Origin: Amycolatopsis vancoresmycina
Lineage (GTDB): Bacteria > Actinomycetota > Actinomycetes > Mycobacteriales > Pseudonocardiaceae
Assembly: GCF_000716785.1 (NCBI RefSeq)
Contig: NZ_JNYY01000001.1
Span: 186,001 to 250,000, forward strand
DNA length: 64,000 nt
Direction: 5' to 3'
In this document: positions 1 through 9,132 of the stretch, in pieces
Layout of the letters: every line of letters starts with the position of its first letter
How positions within the stretch are numbered: position 1 is the stretch's first letter
Made by a program: the position numbers and the translations under genes
Notes under the pieces: generated by a model
What the model was told of the DNA's origin: nothing
The model's input: only the letters and a program-made list of their open reading frames with translations
Database searches by the model: none

Positions 1-328
1 GGCGGCGCCCCGGCGGGGTCAGCGACCAGCGCACGCGGCGCCCGACGCGTTCGGAGACCACCCAGCCTTCGGCGGCCGAGCGGGCCAGCGCCTGCCGCGC
101 CGACTTCTCCTCGATGTCGAGGATGCCCAGCACCTCGACGAGCATCGACGTCCAGACCGGCTTGTCCCGCGGCAGCGCGTACTCGCCGAGGACGGTCATC
201 AGCAGCGACCGCGCGCTGGCGTGGCTGACCTCCCGGCGCCGGCTCACCGTGGGCCGGGGCGCGGACGACCGGCCTTCCCTCGGCTTCGGCCTGCGGCCGA
301 GGGTGACCGGGGGAGCGGGCTCGCCCAT
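1..328 (-). CDS. PaaX-family transcriptional repressor, N-terminal part (cut by window edge)
   Basis: First 109 residues of a protein read leftward off the window from an ATG at 328. After a basic, low-complexity start (residues 1-35), the segment ARSLLMTVLGEY followed by VWTSMLVEVL, SARQALARSAAEGWVVSER and a GRRVRW strand matches the N-terminal winged helix of the PaaX family, GntR-like repressors known from phenylacetate catabolism. The C-terminal effector part lies outside, so target and ligand cannot be judged. A weak GAGG lies about 12 bases upstream of the ATG. The gene is divergent from the ABC-F gene at 475 with 146 bp between them. Confidence 0.8.
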   Translation of the reverse strand, partial: MGEPAPPVTLGRRPKPREGRSSAPRPTVSRRREVSHASARSLLMTVLGEYALPRDKPVWTSMLVEVLGILDIEEKSARQALARSAAEGWVVSERVGRRVRWSLTPPGRR

Positions 329-474
329 GCTGTTCACCGACCTCACTGTGCTGCGGCACTGACAACCGAACAGGGTACCCACAGTGAGTGATCAAAGCGC
401 CACGGGACACACACAGCCGGTGGTTTTGACCTTGATCTGACAGTTCACGGCGGGGTCGTAGACTCGGTTACCTC

Positions 475-2112
475 ATGAGCGCAACTCTCGTCGCGAAGGA
501 CCTGGCCGCGGGCCACGGTGATCGCATCCTCTTCTCCGGCCTCGATCTCGTCGTCGCCCCCGGCGACGTCGTCGGCCTGGTCGGCGTCAACGGCGCCGGC
601 AAGTCGACGCTCCTGCGCACGCTGGCCGGGCTCGCGAAACCGGACAGCGGCGAGATCCGGCTGAACCCGCCGTCGGCGACGGTCGGGCACCTGCCGCAGG
701 AGCCGGAGCGCCGGGAGGGCGAGTCGGTGCGGGCGTTCCTGGCACGCCGCACCGGCGTCACGGCGGCCCAGGCAGACCTCGACGCGGCGACGTCGGCGCT
801 CACCGACGGCGTGGCGGGCGCGGACGACCAGTACGCGGCGGCCCTGGACCGGTGGCTCGCCCTCGGCGGCGCCGACCTCGACGACCGGGCCGCGGAAGTG
901 GCCGCTGACCTGGGCCTTTCGGTGGATCTCGAGCAGCCGATGACGTCGCTGTCGGGCGGCCAGGCGGCGCGGGCGGGGCTCGCGTCGCTGCTGCTGAGCC
1001 GCTACGACGTGTTCCTGCTGGACGAGCCGACCAACGACCTCGACCTGGACGGGCTGGCCCGCCTGGAGCGGTTCGTGTCCGGCCTGCGGGCGGCGACGGT
1101 GCTCGTCAGCCACGACCGCGAGTTCCTGGCGCGGACGGTGGACCGCGTCGTGGAGCTGGACCTGGCGCAGCAGCAGGTGAACGTCTACGGCGGCGGGTAC
1201 GAGTCCTACCTCGAGGAGCGCGAGGTCGCGCGCCGGCACGCGCAGGAGGAGTACGAGGAGTACGCCGACACGAAGGCCTCGCTGGAGGCGCGCGGGCGGA
1301 TGCAGCGGGCGTGGATGGAGAAGGGCGTGAAGAACGCCCGCCGGAAACAGCCCGACAACGACAAGGCGGCGCGTAAGTTTCGCAGCGAGGCCACCGAGAA
1401 GCAGGCGTCGAAGGCGCGGCAGACCGACCGGATGATCGAGCGGCTGGAGGTGGTCGAGGAGCCGCGCAAGGAGTGGGAGCTGCGGATGGAGATCGCCGCG
1501 GCGCCACGGGCGGGTGCGGTGGTCGCGACCCTGCGGGGTGCGGTGGTGCGCCGGGGCGGGTTCACGCTGGGGCCGGTCGACCTGCAGGTCGACCGGGCGG
1601 ACAAGGTCGCCATCACGGGGGCGAACGGGTCGGGCAAGTCGACGCTGCTGGCGGCTCTGCTGGGCCGGGTTGAGCTGGCTGCGGGCTCTTCCGCGCTGGG
1701 GCCGGGGGTGGTGGTCGGCGAGGTCGACCAGGCCCGGCGGTTGTTCCTCGGGGATGTTCCGCTGGCTTCGGCGTTCGCGCGGGAGGTGCCGGAGTTCGCC
1801 GACGCGGAGGTCCGGACGTTGCTGGCGAAGTTCGGTCTGAAGGCGGCCCACGTGCTGCGCTCGGCGGCGACGCTTTCGCCGGGGGAGCGGACGCGGGCGG
1901 CTTTGGCTTTGCTGCAGGCGCGCGGGGTCAATCTGCTCGTGCTGGACGAGCCGACGAACCATTTGGATCTGCCGGCGATCGAGCAGCTCGAGGCGGCGCT
2001 GGAGAAGTACCCGGGGACGCTGCTGCTGGTGACGCACGATCGGCGGATGCTCGATGCGGTGCAGGTGACGCGTCGGCTGGAGGTCGATTCGGGGAAGGTT
2101 CGCGAGCTCTGA
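475..2112 (+). CDS. ABC-F family ATPase (ribosome-associated or resistance type)
   Basis: A 545-residue protein with two fused nucleotide-binding domains and no membrane segments, the layout of ABC-F proteins that act on the ribosome as translation factors or antibiotic protectors. Domain 1 has Walker A GVNGAGKST (residues 37-45), signature LSGGQ and Walker B LLDEPTNDLD. Domain 2 has GANGSGKST, a slightly altered signature LSPGE, and LVLDEPTNHLD. The charged stretch between the domains, rich in Lys, Arg and Glu, is the interdomain linker. The ATG at 475 is the only good start. The exact subclass (EttA-like or antibiotic resistance) is not decidable here; no drug-synthesis genes other than the siderophore locus are near. 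Confidence 0.9.
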   Translation: MSATLVAKDLAAGHGDRILFSGLDLVVAPGDVVGLVGVNGAGKSTLLRTLAGLAKPDSGEIRLNPPSATVGHLPQEPERREGESVRAFLARRTGVTAAQADLDAATSALTDGVAGADDQYAAALDRWLALGGADLDDRAAEVAADLGLSVDLEQPMTSLSGGQAARAGLASLLLSRYDVFLLDEPTNDLDLDGLARLERFVSGLRAATVLVSHDREFLARTVDRVVELDLAQQQVNVYGGGYESYLEEREVARRHAQEEYEEYADTKASLEARGRMQRAWMEKGVKNARRKQPDNDKAARKFRSEATEKQASKARQTDRMIERLEVVEEPRKEWELRMEIAAAPRAGAVVATLRGAVVRRGGFTLGPVDLQVDRADKVAITGANGSGKSTLLAALLGRVELAAGSSALGPGVVVGEVDQARRLFLGDVPLASAFAREVPEFADAEVRTLLAKFGLKAAHVLRSAATLSPGERTRAALALLQARGVNLLVLDEPTNHLDLPAIEQLEAALEKYPGTLLLVTHDRRMLDAVQVTRRLEVDSGKVREL

Positions 2113-2127
2113 CGGGGTTGGGGGTCG

Positions 2128-2650
2128 GGTAGGGGTTTGGTGAGCGGTGCTCTCGGTTGGGAGCGGTGCGCTGGGGGTGGTTATGAGCACTGCTCTCGGT
2201 TGGGAGCGGCGCGCTGGGTGGAGTTGTGAGCAGCGCTCTCGGATGGGCACTGGTGCGCACACCTTGGTTGAGCAGTGTTCTCGATTTCGAATGGTGCTCG
2301 CGGTCTTGTGAGCAGTGCTCTCGAAAATGAGCACTGGCTGCTGCTTGAAGCGAGCGGTGCTCTTCAATTCGAGCATTGCTCTCGCGCTTCCAGGCAGCGC
2401 TTCTGGAGAGAGCGGCTAGATGTAGGAGGTGAGCAGTGCTCTCGATCGCGACCATTGGCCGCCGCCGTGGGTGAGCAGTGCTCTCGGTCTTGAGCGGTGC
2501 TCTCTAGCGAGGGCGGCGCGCAGGGTTAAGTGCGAGCAGTGCTCTCGAATTGGAGCGCCGCTCGGCCACCTGCGAGAGCGGTGCTCTCGGATGCGAGCAC
2601 CGCTCCAAGTCTTGCGTGAGCAGTGCTCCTGTTCGAGAGCGCTGCTCACC
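2128..2650. repeat. Noncoding array of degenerate GAGCAGTGCTC palindromes
   Basis: The gap between two convergent genes is filled with about 13-14 copies of GAGCRSTGCTCTCG, a short dyad (GAGCA-TGCTC). Copies start near 2141, 2184, 2228, 2269, 2309, 2352, 2370, 2430, 2472, 2491, 2533, 2576 and 2616. Spacings are 40-44 or 18-19, with weaker copies such as GAGCGGTGCGC in between, so the underlying period is close to 21 bp. The last copies run into the stop codon of the permease gene. Open frames through the array are by-products of the repeat. Function unknown: transcription termination, protein binding or mRNA 3'-end structure are possible. Confidence 0.85.
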
Positions 2651-3479
2651 CCTTCGTCGCCCCTCCCGTAAGGCCCTTCACGAACTGCTTCTGTAGCGCC
2701 AGATAAAAGATCAACACCGGCAGCGTCGCCAAGAACATCAGCGCGAACACGCTCCCGAGATCCGCCTGGTACTGCCCGATCGACCGATAGATCCCCGTCG
2801 TGATCGTCGTGCCCTGGCTCGGGCCGAGGATGATCAACGGGTCGATGAAGTCGTTCCAGATCCACACGCCCAGGAAAATCAGCACCGATGCCGTCGCCGG
2901 GCGGAGCAGGGGGAACACCACTCGCCAGAACACCTGCATGCGGCTTGCGCCGTCGAGCAGGGCCGCCTCCTCCAGCTCCACCGGTACTCCGCGGATGAAC
3001 CCCCTGAACACGAACACCCCGAACGGCACGTAGTACCCGACGTTGAACAGGATCAGCCCCTGCAGCGTCGCCATCAGGTGCGTCACCCGGAGGACGTCCG
3101 TGATCGGGATCAGGATCACCTGCGGCGGGATCATCAGCCCGGCCAGCAGCACCAGCGTCAGCACCTTCGTCCACCGCTTGCCCGAGCGCGCCAGGTAGTG
3201 GCCCAGCATCGCCGACAACACCGTGAGCACCAGGATCGACAGCACCGTCACCACGATGCTGTTCGTCAGGCTGACCCAGAACAACCCGTCCGGGCGGGTC
3301 AGCACCGCGTGGATGTTCGACAGCGTTGGCGGCACCGGCAGGGACGCCGGCTCCTTCGCGATCGAGGAACCTTCCTTGAACACGTTGGCCAGCACCAGGT
3401 ACAGCGGCACGAAGAACACCGCACTGACCACCAGGGCGACCGCGGGCCGGACTCCGGATAGAGGACGGGAGCCGCTCAC
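2646..3479 (-). CDS. Carbohydrate ABC transporter permease, MalG type
   Basis: A 277-residue inner-membrane permease of the binding-protein-dependent sugar importers. It has about six hydrophobic segments and the cytoplasmic EAA loop (EEAALLDGAS, then FWRVVFPLL) that docks the ATPase. The GTG start at 3479 overlaps the stop of the upstream permease (GTGA), so the two are translationally coupled. It is the last gene of the alpha-galactosidase / binding protein / permease run. No sugar ATPase lies in this operon; as is usual in actinobacteria, a shared MsiK-type ATPase elsewhere probably powers it. Confidence 0.88.
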   Translation of the reverse strand: MSGSRPLSGVRPAVALVVSAVFFVPLYLVLANVFKEGSSIAKEPASLPVPPTLSNIHAVLTRPDGLFWVSLTNSIVVTVLSILVLTVLSAMLGHYLARSGKRWTKVLTLVLLAGLMIPPQVILIPITDVLRVTHLMATLQGLILFNVGYYVPFGVFVFRGFIRGVPVELEEAALLDGASRMQVFWRVVFPLLRPATASVLIFLGVWIWNDFIDPLIILGPSQGTTITTGIYRSIGQYQADLGSVFALMFLATLPVLIFYLALQKQFVKGLTGGATKG

Positions 3480-4417
3480 AGGTCCACCTCCCGGCGGCGG
3501 AGGAAGTTCAACACGACCGTCGTCACGGCCGCGACGATCACCAGCATCAGCACGGCCATCGCCGACGCGTAGCCGACGTGGTTGGAGTCGAAGCCCGTCT
3601 GGAGGACGTCGAACGCGATCGTGGCCGTGGCGCCGGATCCCGGGCCGCCGTTGGTGATCACCTTGACGTAGTCGTACGTCTTGAACGCCGAGATCAGCAG
3701 CACCACCGTGTTGATCGTCAGCGACGGCGCCAGCAGCGGCCAGGTCACCGCCCGGAACCGGCGCAGCGGCCCCGCGCCGTCGATCTCCGCGGCTTCCAGC
3801 AACTCCGCCGGCACGCCCTGGAGCCCGGCCAGGTACACGACGACGCAGAACCCGAGCATCTGCCAGCACACGATCGAGGCGACCGAGTACAGCGCGAGGT
3901 CCGGATCGGACAGCCAGCCGGGCGGATGCGCGACACCCAGCCCGCGAAGCAGGCTGTTCAGCGGCCCCCGGTCGTCGAGCAGGCGCGACCAGACGATCGA
4001 CACCACCACCGAACTGAGGATCACCGGAGTGAAGAACACGCTCCGCAAAGCGTTGTACAGCCAGCCTTTCCGGTCCAGCAGCAGCGCCACCCCGAGACCC
4101 AGGACATTGGGGACGACCACCACGATCACCGTCAGGATCGTGGTCACCTGCAACGCCGTGAGGAACTGCGAATCGGTGAACAGCAGCCGGTAGTTGTCGA
4201 ACCCGACGAACTTCACCGGCGGGTTGAACGGGTTGTAGTTCGTCAGGCTGTACCCGAAGCTGATCAGGATCGGCGCCATCACGAAACACAGGTACACCAG
4301 CACACCCGGCGCACCGAACGACGCGAAGTGCGCCACCCGTGGCAGCACGGGCCGCCGCCGGCGTCGGGGCCGGGTGACCGGGCGGGGCGGGGACGGCGGA
4401 GAGACGACGGCGGTCAA
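3476..4417 (-). CDS. Carbohydrate ABC transporter permease, MalF type
   Basis: About 313 residues: a basic N-terminus with a run of arginines, then roughly six membrane spans, with the EAA-loop sequence LEAAEIDGAG before RRFRAVTWPLL. It forms the channel with the MalG-type partner. The start is uncertain. A TTG at 4417 lies just upstream of the sugar-binding protein's stop codon; a CTG overlapping that stop or a GTG about 20 codons further in are alternatives. No ATG is available near the expected N-terminus. Genes on both sides overlap it or nearly touch it, showing one operon. Confidence 0.83.
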   Translation of the reverse strand: MTAVVSPPSPPRPVTRPRRRRRPVLPRVAHFASFGAPGVLVYLCFVMAPILISFGYSLTNYNPFNPPVKFVGFDNYRLLFTDSQFLTALQVTTILTVIVVVVPNVLGLGVALLLDRKGWLYNALRSVFFTPVILSSVVVSIVWSRLLDDRGPLNSLLRGLGVAHPPGWLSDPDLALYSVASIVCWQMLGFCVVVYLAGLQGVPAELLEAAEIDGAGPLRRFRAVTWPLLAPSLTINTVVLLISAFKTYDYVKVITNGGPGSGATATIAFDVLQTGFDSNHVGYASAMAVLMLVIVAAVTTVVLNFLRRREVDL

Positions 4418-4422
4418 GGACG

Positions 4423-5697
4423 TCAGCCCGCCTTCGCCCACTCGGTGTCCAGGAACGCGCACGCGTCGGCCACGGACTTGCGGCCGGTGATCACGTCCTG
4501 GGCGGCCTGGTCGACCTTGTCCTTCATCCCGGGCAGCAGCCCGTCGTCCGCGGTCTCCCAGCGGAAGGCGTGCACCACGGCGTTCTGCTGCACGGCCTGC
4601 GTGTACAGGTCGTAGCCCGCCTTGAACGTCGCCCCGACGTCGGACGGCGGCGTGTAGCCCTTGATCGCCGGGAACAGGCCGTCGGCCTTCACCGAGGCGT
4701 CCAGCTGGTCCTTGTCGAGCTGGAACCCGAGGGCGAACTTCCTTGCCGCGTCGAGGTTCGTCGCCTTGGCGTTCACGATCATGCCGCCGCCGGTGTAGGC
4801 CGGGACGACGAGTTTGCCGTCCTCGGTGGGGAAGTTGAACACGCCCACCTCGAAGTCGTGCTTCTTCGAGTCGGCGTTGGCGGAGAACCAGTTGCCCATC
4901 GGGTACATCGCGCTCTGGCCGTCGAGGAACGCCTGCTCGGTCGCCGCGTAGTCGCGGGACACGCTCGTCTTGTCCACATAGCCCTTGGCCGCGAGGTCGG
5001 CGAGCTTCGAAAACGCGTGCTGGAACGCGGGATCGGCGAACTTCACCTTGCCCTGGCGCCGCTGGGTCAGCCAGTCCGGCATCGTGTTGTAGACCTCGGT
5101 GCTGACGAGTCCGGAAAGGATCATCGACGACGGGAAGCCGTCCTTGCCGCCGCCGATGGTGAACGGCGCGTAGCCCTTGTCCTTCAGCTTGCCGGCGTCG
5201 GTGACCAGTTCGTCCCAGGTCTTCGGGGGCGCCGCGATGCCCGCGTCGGCGAACATCTTCTTGTTGTAGTAGACCGGCGGGATGGTCTGGGTGTTGGCCG
5301 GCAGCTGGTAGTACTTGCCGTTGACCGGGTTGGCCTGCGGGAACTGGAAGTCCTTCAGCTCGTCCGGGGTCCACGCGTAGAGGTTGCCCGCCTCGGCGAA
5401 GCCGGCCGAGTCGACGGCGATCATCACGTCCGGGAACTGGCCGGACTGCAGGAGCTGCTTCGCGTACGACGTCCGCCCGTCGGCGGTCGGCGCGACGAGC
5501 TTCTTGACCTTGATCCCCGGGTTCTTGTCGGTGACGCGCTTGATGGCGGCGTCCCAGTAGGCCGGGGTCAGGTTCGGGGTTTCGAACGTCAGGAAGGTGA
5601 TCTCCGCGTCGCCGCCGCTGCCGCCGGTGTTCGACCCGACCGAGCACGCGCTCACCGCCAGGAGCGCCGCTGCTCCCAGCGCCAGGGACCTTCTCAT
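4423..5697 (-). CDS. Extracellular sugar-binding lipoprotein of ABC importer (SBP family 1)
   Basis: A 424-residue solute-binding protein. The start MRRSLALGAAALLAVSAC is a lipoprotein signal with the modified cysteine at residue 18. A Gly/Ser-rich linker then leads into a mature domain with the periplasmic-binding fold of SBP_bac_1 proteins (ITFLTFETPN, later NAKATNLDAARKFALGF). It captures the sugar outside the membrane for the two downstream permeases. The alpha-galactosidase gene immediately upstream on the same strand suggests an alpha-galactoside such as melibiose or raffinose as substrate; that is inference from context. Confidence 0.9.
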   Translation of the reverse strand: MRRSLALGAAALLAVSACSVGSNTGGSGGDAEITFLTFETPNLTPAYWDAAIKRVTDKNPGIKVKKLVAPTADGRTSYAKQLLQSGQFPDVMIAVDSAGFAEAGNLYAWTPDELKDFQFPQANPVNGKYYQLPANTQTIPPVYYNKKMFADAGIAAPPKTWDELVTDAGKLKDKGYAPFTIGGGKDGFPSSMILSGLVSTEVYNTMPDWLTQRRQGKVKFADPAFQHAFSKLADLAAKGYVDKTSVSRDYAATEQAFLDGQSAMYPMGNWFSANADSKKHDFEVGVFNFPTEDGKLVVPAYTGGGMIVNAKATNLDAARKFALGFQLDKDQLDASVKADGLFPAIKGYTPPSDVGATFKAGYDLYTQAVQQNAVVHAFRWETADDGLLPGMKDKVDQAAQDVITGRKSVADACAFLDTEWAKAG

Positions 5698-5739
5698 GTC
5701 CAGCCACCTTCCTCGCCCACCATATGTGATGTATGACGC

Positions 5740-5768
5740 ATTTGATCGGACCTATTCGACGATGTCAA
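5740..5768 (-). promoter_or_regulatory. Candidate sigma-70-type promoter of the sugar-uptake genes
   Basis: On the minus strand TTGACA (5768-5763) is followed after exactly 17 bases by TCAAAT (5745-5740), a consensus -35 and a partial -10, about 43 bp before the binding-protein ATG at 5697. The stretch just downstream, GCGTCATACATCACAT, carries a GT-CAT-AC core like GntR-class operators, but no full dyad is visible. This suggests that the transporter genes can be transcribed separately from the alpha-galactosidase gene. Confidence 0.5.
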
Positions 5769-5809
5769 GCATCAGGCGGCGACGAAACCGCATCAAGCCG
5801 CGAGATAGA

Positions 5810-7900
5810 TCAGATCTTTACCCGATCAAGTCGAACGACGGCGCTGGCGAAGTCCCCGGCGGGCAGGTCGACGGCGAGCCCGTGGGCGAGCAGGACGGCC
5901 CCGCTGTGCGTGCGGCCGGAATCCGGGTCGAGGTACCGCGCGGCCGGGTCGAGCCCGTCGAGCCGCAGCGGCCGCGCCGGCGCGTTGAAGTGCGCCGCCT
6001 GCCGGTAGGCGAAGACGACCGCGCGATCCCCGTGCACGTACTGGACAGCGGTGACGCCGTCGTCGACCGGCGGGCGCAGCCGGTACAGCGCGCCGTGCTG
6101 CACCACCGGCCGGATGTCCTTGTACTGCGCCACGAGGTCCCGGGCGAGCGCGAGGTCTTCGGCGGGCCACTGCACGATGTCGCCGCCGAGGCCGAGCACG
6201 CCGGCCATGGCGACGTGGAACCGGAACCGCAGCGGGACCGACCGCGCCGTCACGAAGTTCGGGTTGTCGGTGACCCACGCCGACATCGCCCGCGCCGGGT
6301 AGAGCTGGCCGTAGCCGTGCTGGATCCGCAGCCGGTCGAGGGCGTCGGTGTTGTCGGAGGTCCAGACCTGGTCGGTGCGGGCGAGCACACCGAGGTCGAT
6401 CCGCCCGCCGCCACCCGCGCACGACTCGATCCGCAGGCCCGGGTGGTCCGCGCGCAGCCGGTCGAGCAGCGCGTACACCGCGCGGGTGTGGTCGACCCAC
6501 AGCCGGTCCTGGTCGGGTTCGCCCGGCCAGCCCGCTTCGCTGAACGGCCGGTTCATGTCCCACTTGAGGAAGTCGATGCCGTGCGAGCCGACGAGCCGGT
6601 CGAGCCACTCGTGCGCCCACGCGGCGACGTCCGGGCGTGCGAAGTTGAGCACCAGCTGCCGCCGCAGCTCCGACCGGCGCCGGTGCGGGTGGTGCAGCAC
6701 CCAGTCCGGGTGCGCGCGGTAGAGGTCGCTGTCGGGGTTGACCATCTCGGGTTCGACCCAGATGCCGAACTGCATGCCCAGCCCGTGCACCGCGTCGACC
6801 AGCGGCTTCAGCCCGTCGGGGAACCGGGTGCGGTTGACGTGCCAGTCGCCGAGGCCGGCGTGGTCGCCGGTGCGGGCGCCGAACCAGCCGTCGTCCATCA
6901 CGAACAGCTCGACCCCGAGCGCCGCCGCCCGTTCGGCGAGGGCGCGCTGGCCGGCCTCGGTGACGTCGAACCCCGTGGCCTCCCACGAGTTGTAGAGCAC
7001 CGGACGCAGTTCGCCCGGGTGCGGCAGGACGTGCGCCCGGACGTAGGCGTGCCACGCCCGGCTCGCGGCGCCGAACCCGCCGCCGGTGTACAGCCCGGCC
7101 GAAACCGGCGTGGTCAGCGGACGTCCCGGCCCGACTCGGTGGACGACGCCGTCCTGGCCGAACCCGCCGCTCACCGTCAGCCGCCCGGTCGACGAACGCG
7201 TGGTGGTCAGCCGCCACGACCCGCTCCAGGCCAGCGCGACGCCGTAGACCTCGCCGTGCCGCTCGGTCGCCGTGCCGTCGTCCACCATCACCCACGGGTT
7301 GGCGTGGTGGCTCGTGATCCCGCGGCGGCTGCCGAAGACGGTCTCGCCGTGGGGCGCGAACGCGCGCTGCAGCTGCGTTTCCGCCGCCCAGCGGCCGGTG
7401 ACGTGGCTCAGCCGGTAGTCCTCGGAGACCGGCAGGACCCAGGTGGCCGAGTCGGCGCGGACCACCTCGACGTCGGTGTCCGCGGTCAGCTCGGTCCAGC
7501 GTTCGAGGACGTCGCCGCGCAGCCGGTAGTGCAGGGTGATCCGCAGCGGGTAGTGGCGGTCCGCGAAGCGCAGCGCCAGGTGCCCGGCGGTGATTTCGTG
7601 GTTCTCGTACCGCCACTCGAGGGCGCGGGTCCCGTCGGCGAACCGCACCTGCAGCGCCGGTGTCCAGTACCGGGTGCCGCCGTCGGCGGCGAGCTCGCCG
7701 AGGCCCTCGCCGGGGTCGTTGAACCCGTCCCACCAGGGAAGCGTTTTCCCGATCAGCTCGGCGACCGCGGTCGCGGGCAGCGCGGGCCCCCAGTGGACGT
7801 GGACCGGGACGTCGTCTTCGTCGAGCCGCAGCGCGTAGGTGCTCGTTTCCCCGGTGAGGACCCAGGTGCGGTGCTCGTCGAGGAAGCTGATCCCGGCCAT
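5810..7900 (-). CDS. Alpha-galactosidase, glycoside hydrolase family 36
   Basis: A 696-residue enzyme without a signal peptide, so cytoplasmic. It hydrolyses terminal alpha-galactosyl residues of sugars brought in by the adjacent importer. The N-terminal half is the beta-sandwich domain. The catalytic barrel shows DDGWFGAR, the nucleophile motif FLKWDMNRP (Asp448) and the acid/base motif SDNTDALDR (Asp516), with ESCAGGGGR between them, as in GH36. Length fits the family (about 700). The ATG at 7900 is preferred over the ATG at 7909 because GAGCAGG lies at a workable distance upstream. The 112-bp gap to the binding-protein gene holds a separate candidate promoter. Confidence 0.93.
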   Translation of the reverse strand: MAGISFLDEHRTWVLTGETSTYALRLDEDDVPVHVHWGPALPATAVAELIGKTLPWWDGFNDPGEGLGELAADGGTRYWTPALQVRFADGTRALEWRYENHEITAGHLALRFADRHYPLRITLHYRLRGDVLERWTELTADTDVEVVRADSATWVLPVSEDYRLSHVTGRWAAETQLQRAFAPHGETVFGSRRGITSHHANPWVMVDDGTATERHGEVYGVALAWSGSWRLTTTRSSTGRLTVSGGFGQDGVVHRVGPGRPLTTPVSAGLYTGGGFGAASRAWHAYVRAHVLPHPGELRPVLYNSWEATGFDVTEAGQRALAERAAALGVELFVMDDGWFGARTGDHAGLGDWHVNRTRFPDGLKPLVDAVHGLGMQFGIWVEPEMVNPDSDLYRAHPDWVLHHPHRRRSELRRQLVLNFARPDVAAWAHEWLDRLVGSHGIDFLKWDMNRPFSEAGWPGEPDQDRLWVDHTRAVYALLDRLRADHPGLRIESCAGGGGRIDLGVLARTDQVWTSDNTDALDRLRIQHGYGQLYPARAMSAWVTDNPNFVTARSVPLRFRFHVAMAGVLGLGGDIVQWPAEDLALARDLVAQYKDIRPVVQHGALYRLRPPVDDGVTAVQYVHGDRAVVFAYRQAAHFNAPARPLRLDGLDPAARYLDPDSGRTHSGAVLLAHGLAVDLPAGDFASAVVRLDRVKI

Positions 7901-8131
7901 GCGGCACATCCTGCTCACCGGCGCGGCCGCCGCCAAGGGATGTCCCGCTGACCGGGCACCGCCGGAATGTGACACCTGTGCATCCTGAGAGTTATTTCCT
8001 GCGGCCGATCGGGTGGCCTTCAAGAAATAATATTGGTGCGATCGGGTGATTGACGTAACAATGAGTGAGATCGGAAAGATTCGAGGGTGGCGACGTGGCG
8101 GCGACGCCGTCGTCAACGAGGGGAGATCGCC

Positions 8132-9127
8132 GTGGTGGTCGACAACAGTTTGAAGAATGGGCAAGCGGAGCCGGTGATCGAGGTCGACTGCCCGTGCCTG
8201 TCCGATCTCATCGAGGCCAAGCAAACCGGCCGGCCGGACTTCGCGGCGATGCGAGCGGCCTACGAGAAGAGCCAGGGAACGATCCTGGAGGAGTACTACG
8301 CGGTCAAATTCCCGGCGGCGATCCTGCTCGTCCTCGCGAAGGAGCAGACCGAAGCCGACGGCGGCCCGGTGCGCAACGTCCTTAAGATGCGGCTGTATTA
8401 CGACGCGTCCCAGAGCACGACCGACGTCGACGACGTCTTCCGGTCGGCTCGCCGGGTCGAGCGGAAGTACTCGGTGCTGCTGGAGGGGAAGACGCAGGAA
8501 ATGCTGGCGCGCGGCATCTCCACCACGGCCGTCGTCCTCCTGGGCGTGCTCGACGCGATGGTGGGGTTGCCGGACCGGGCCAAGCGGGTGCAGGCCGCGG
8601 CCGTGTCGGCGCAGAAGGAAATCCGCCAGATCGAACAGAACGCGCGGGATGCCGCCCAGGACCGGGCCCTCGTCCGGTATCTCGGTGGTCTCGCCGCGGG
8701 TGCGCTGCTGGCCGGCGCCATCGTGGTCGCACTGGCTTTCTCGTCCATGAAAGCGGAAATCGGTGCCACGCTGATCACCTGCCTGGCTTCGGGTGCCATC
8801 GGCGCGATTCTGAGCGTCATGACCCGCACGGCCAACCGGCAGAAACTCCAGATGAGCCTCGGCCAGGGACGGTTCGTGGTCTTCCTGTCCGGGGTTTTCC
8901 GGCTGATCATCGGTGCCGTGTTCGGCGCGGCGATGTTCGTGCTCGTGAAAGCCGGGCTGCTGCCGATCGCGGTGCCGGATCCGGCGGACAAGGTGACGTT
9001 TTTCTTCGCCGGACTCGCTTTCCTCGCCGGATTCAGTGAACGCTGGGCGCAGGACACGATCGTCCGCACCCTGCCCGGCGCCGCGGACCAGAACACGGTC
9101 GTGCCGGCGCGGGGCAAGGACGGCTGA
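8132..9127 (+). CDS. Hypothetical membrane protein with N-terminal soluble domain
   Basis: I do not recognise a named family. The 331-residue product starts at a GTG with AGGGGAG six bases upstream; an earlier in-frame ATG at 8087 has no such site and an arginine-rich lead. Residues 1-165 are soluble, ending in a helical, charged stretch (KRVQAAAVSAQKEIRQIEQ) likely to form a coiled coil. The C-terminal half has four hydrophobic segments in two pairs (about 180-230 and 260-315). It is divergent from the alpha-galactosidase gene, in an AT-richer spacer (AAATAATATTGG near 8025). Its end nearly touches the convergent formyltransferase gene. No link to the siderophore genes is evident. Confidence 0.75.
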   Translation: MVVDNSLKNGQAEPVIEVDCPCLSDLIEAKQTGRPDFAAMRAAYEKSQGTILEEYYAVKFPAAILLVLAKEQTEADGGPVRNVLKMRLYYDASQSTTDVDDVFRSARRVERKYSVLLEGKTQEMLARGISTTAVVLLGVLDAMVGLPDRAKRVQAAAVSAQKEIRQIEQNARDAAQDRALVRYLGGLAAGALLAGAIVVALAFSSMKAEIGATLITCLASGAIGAILSVMTRTANRQKLQMSLGQGRFVVFLSGVFRLIIGAVFGAAMFVLVKAGLLPIAVPDPADKVTFFFAGLAFLAGFSERWAQDTIVRTLPGAADQNTVVPARGKDG

Positions 9128-9132
9128 GGCGG

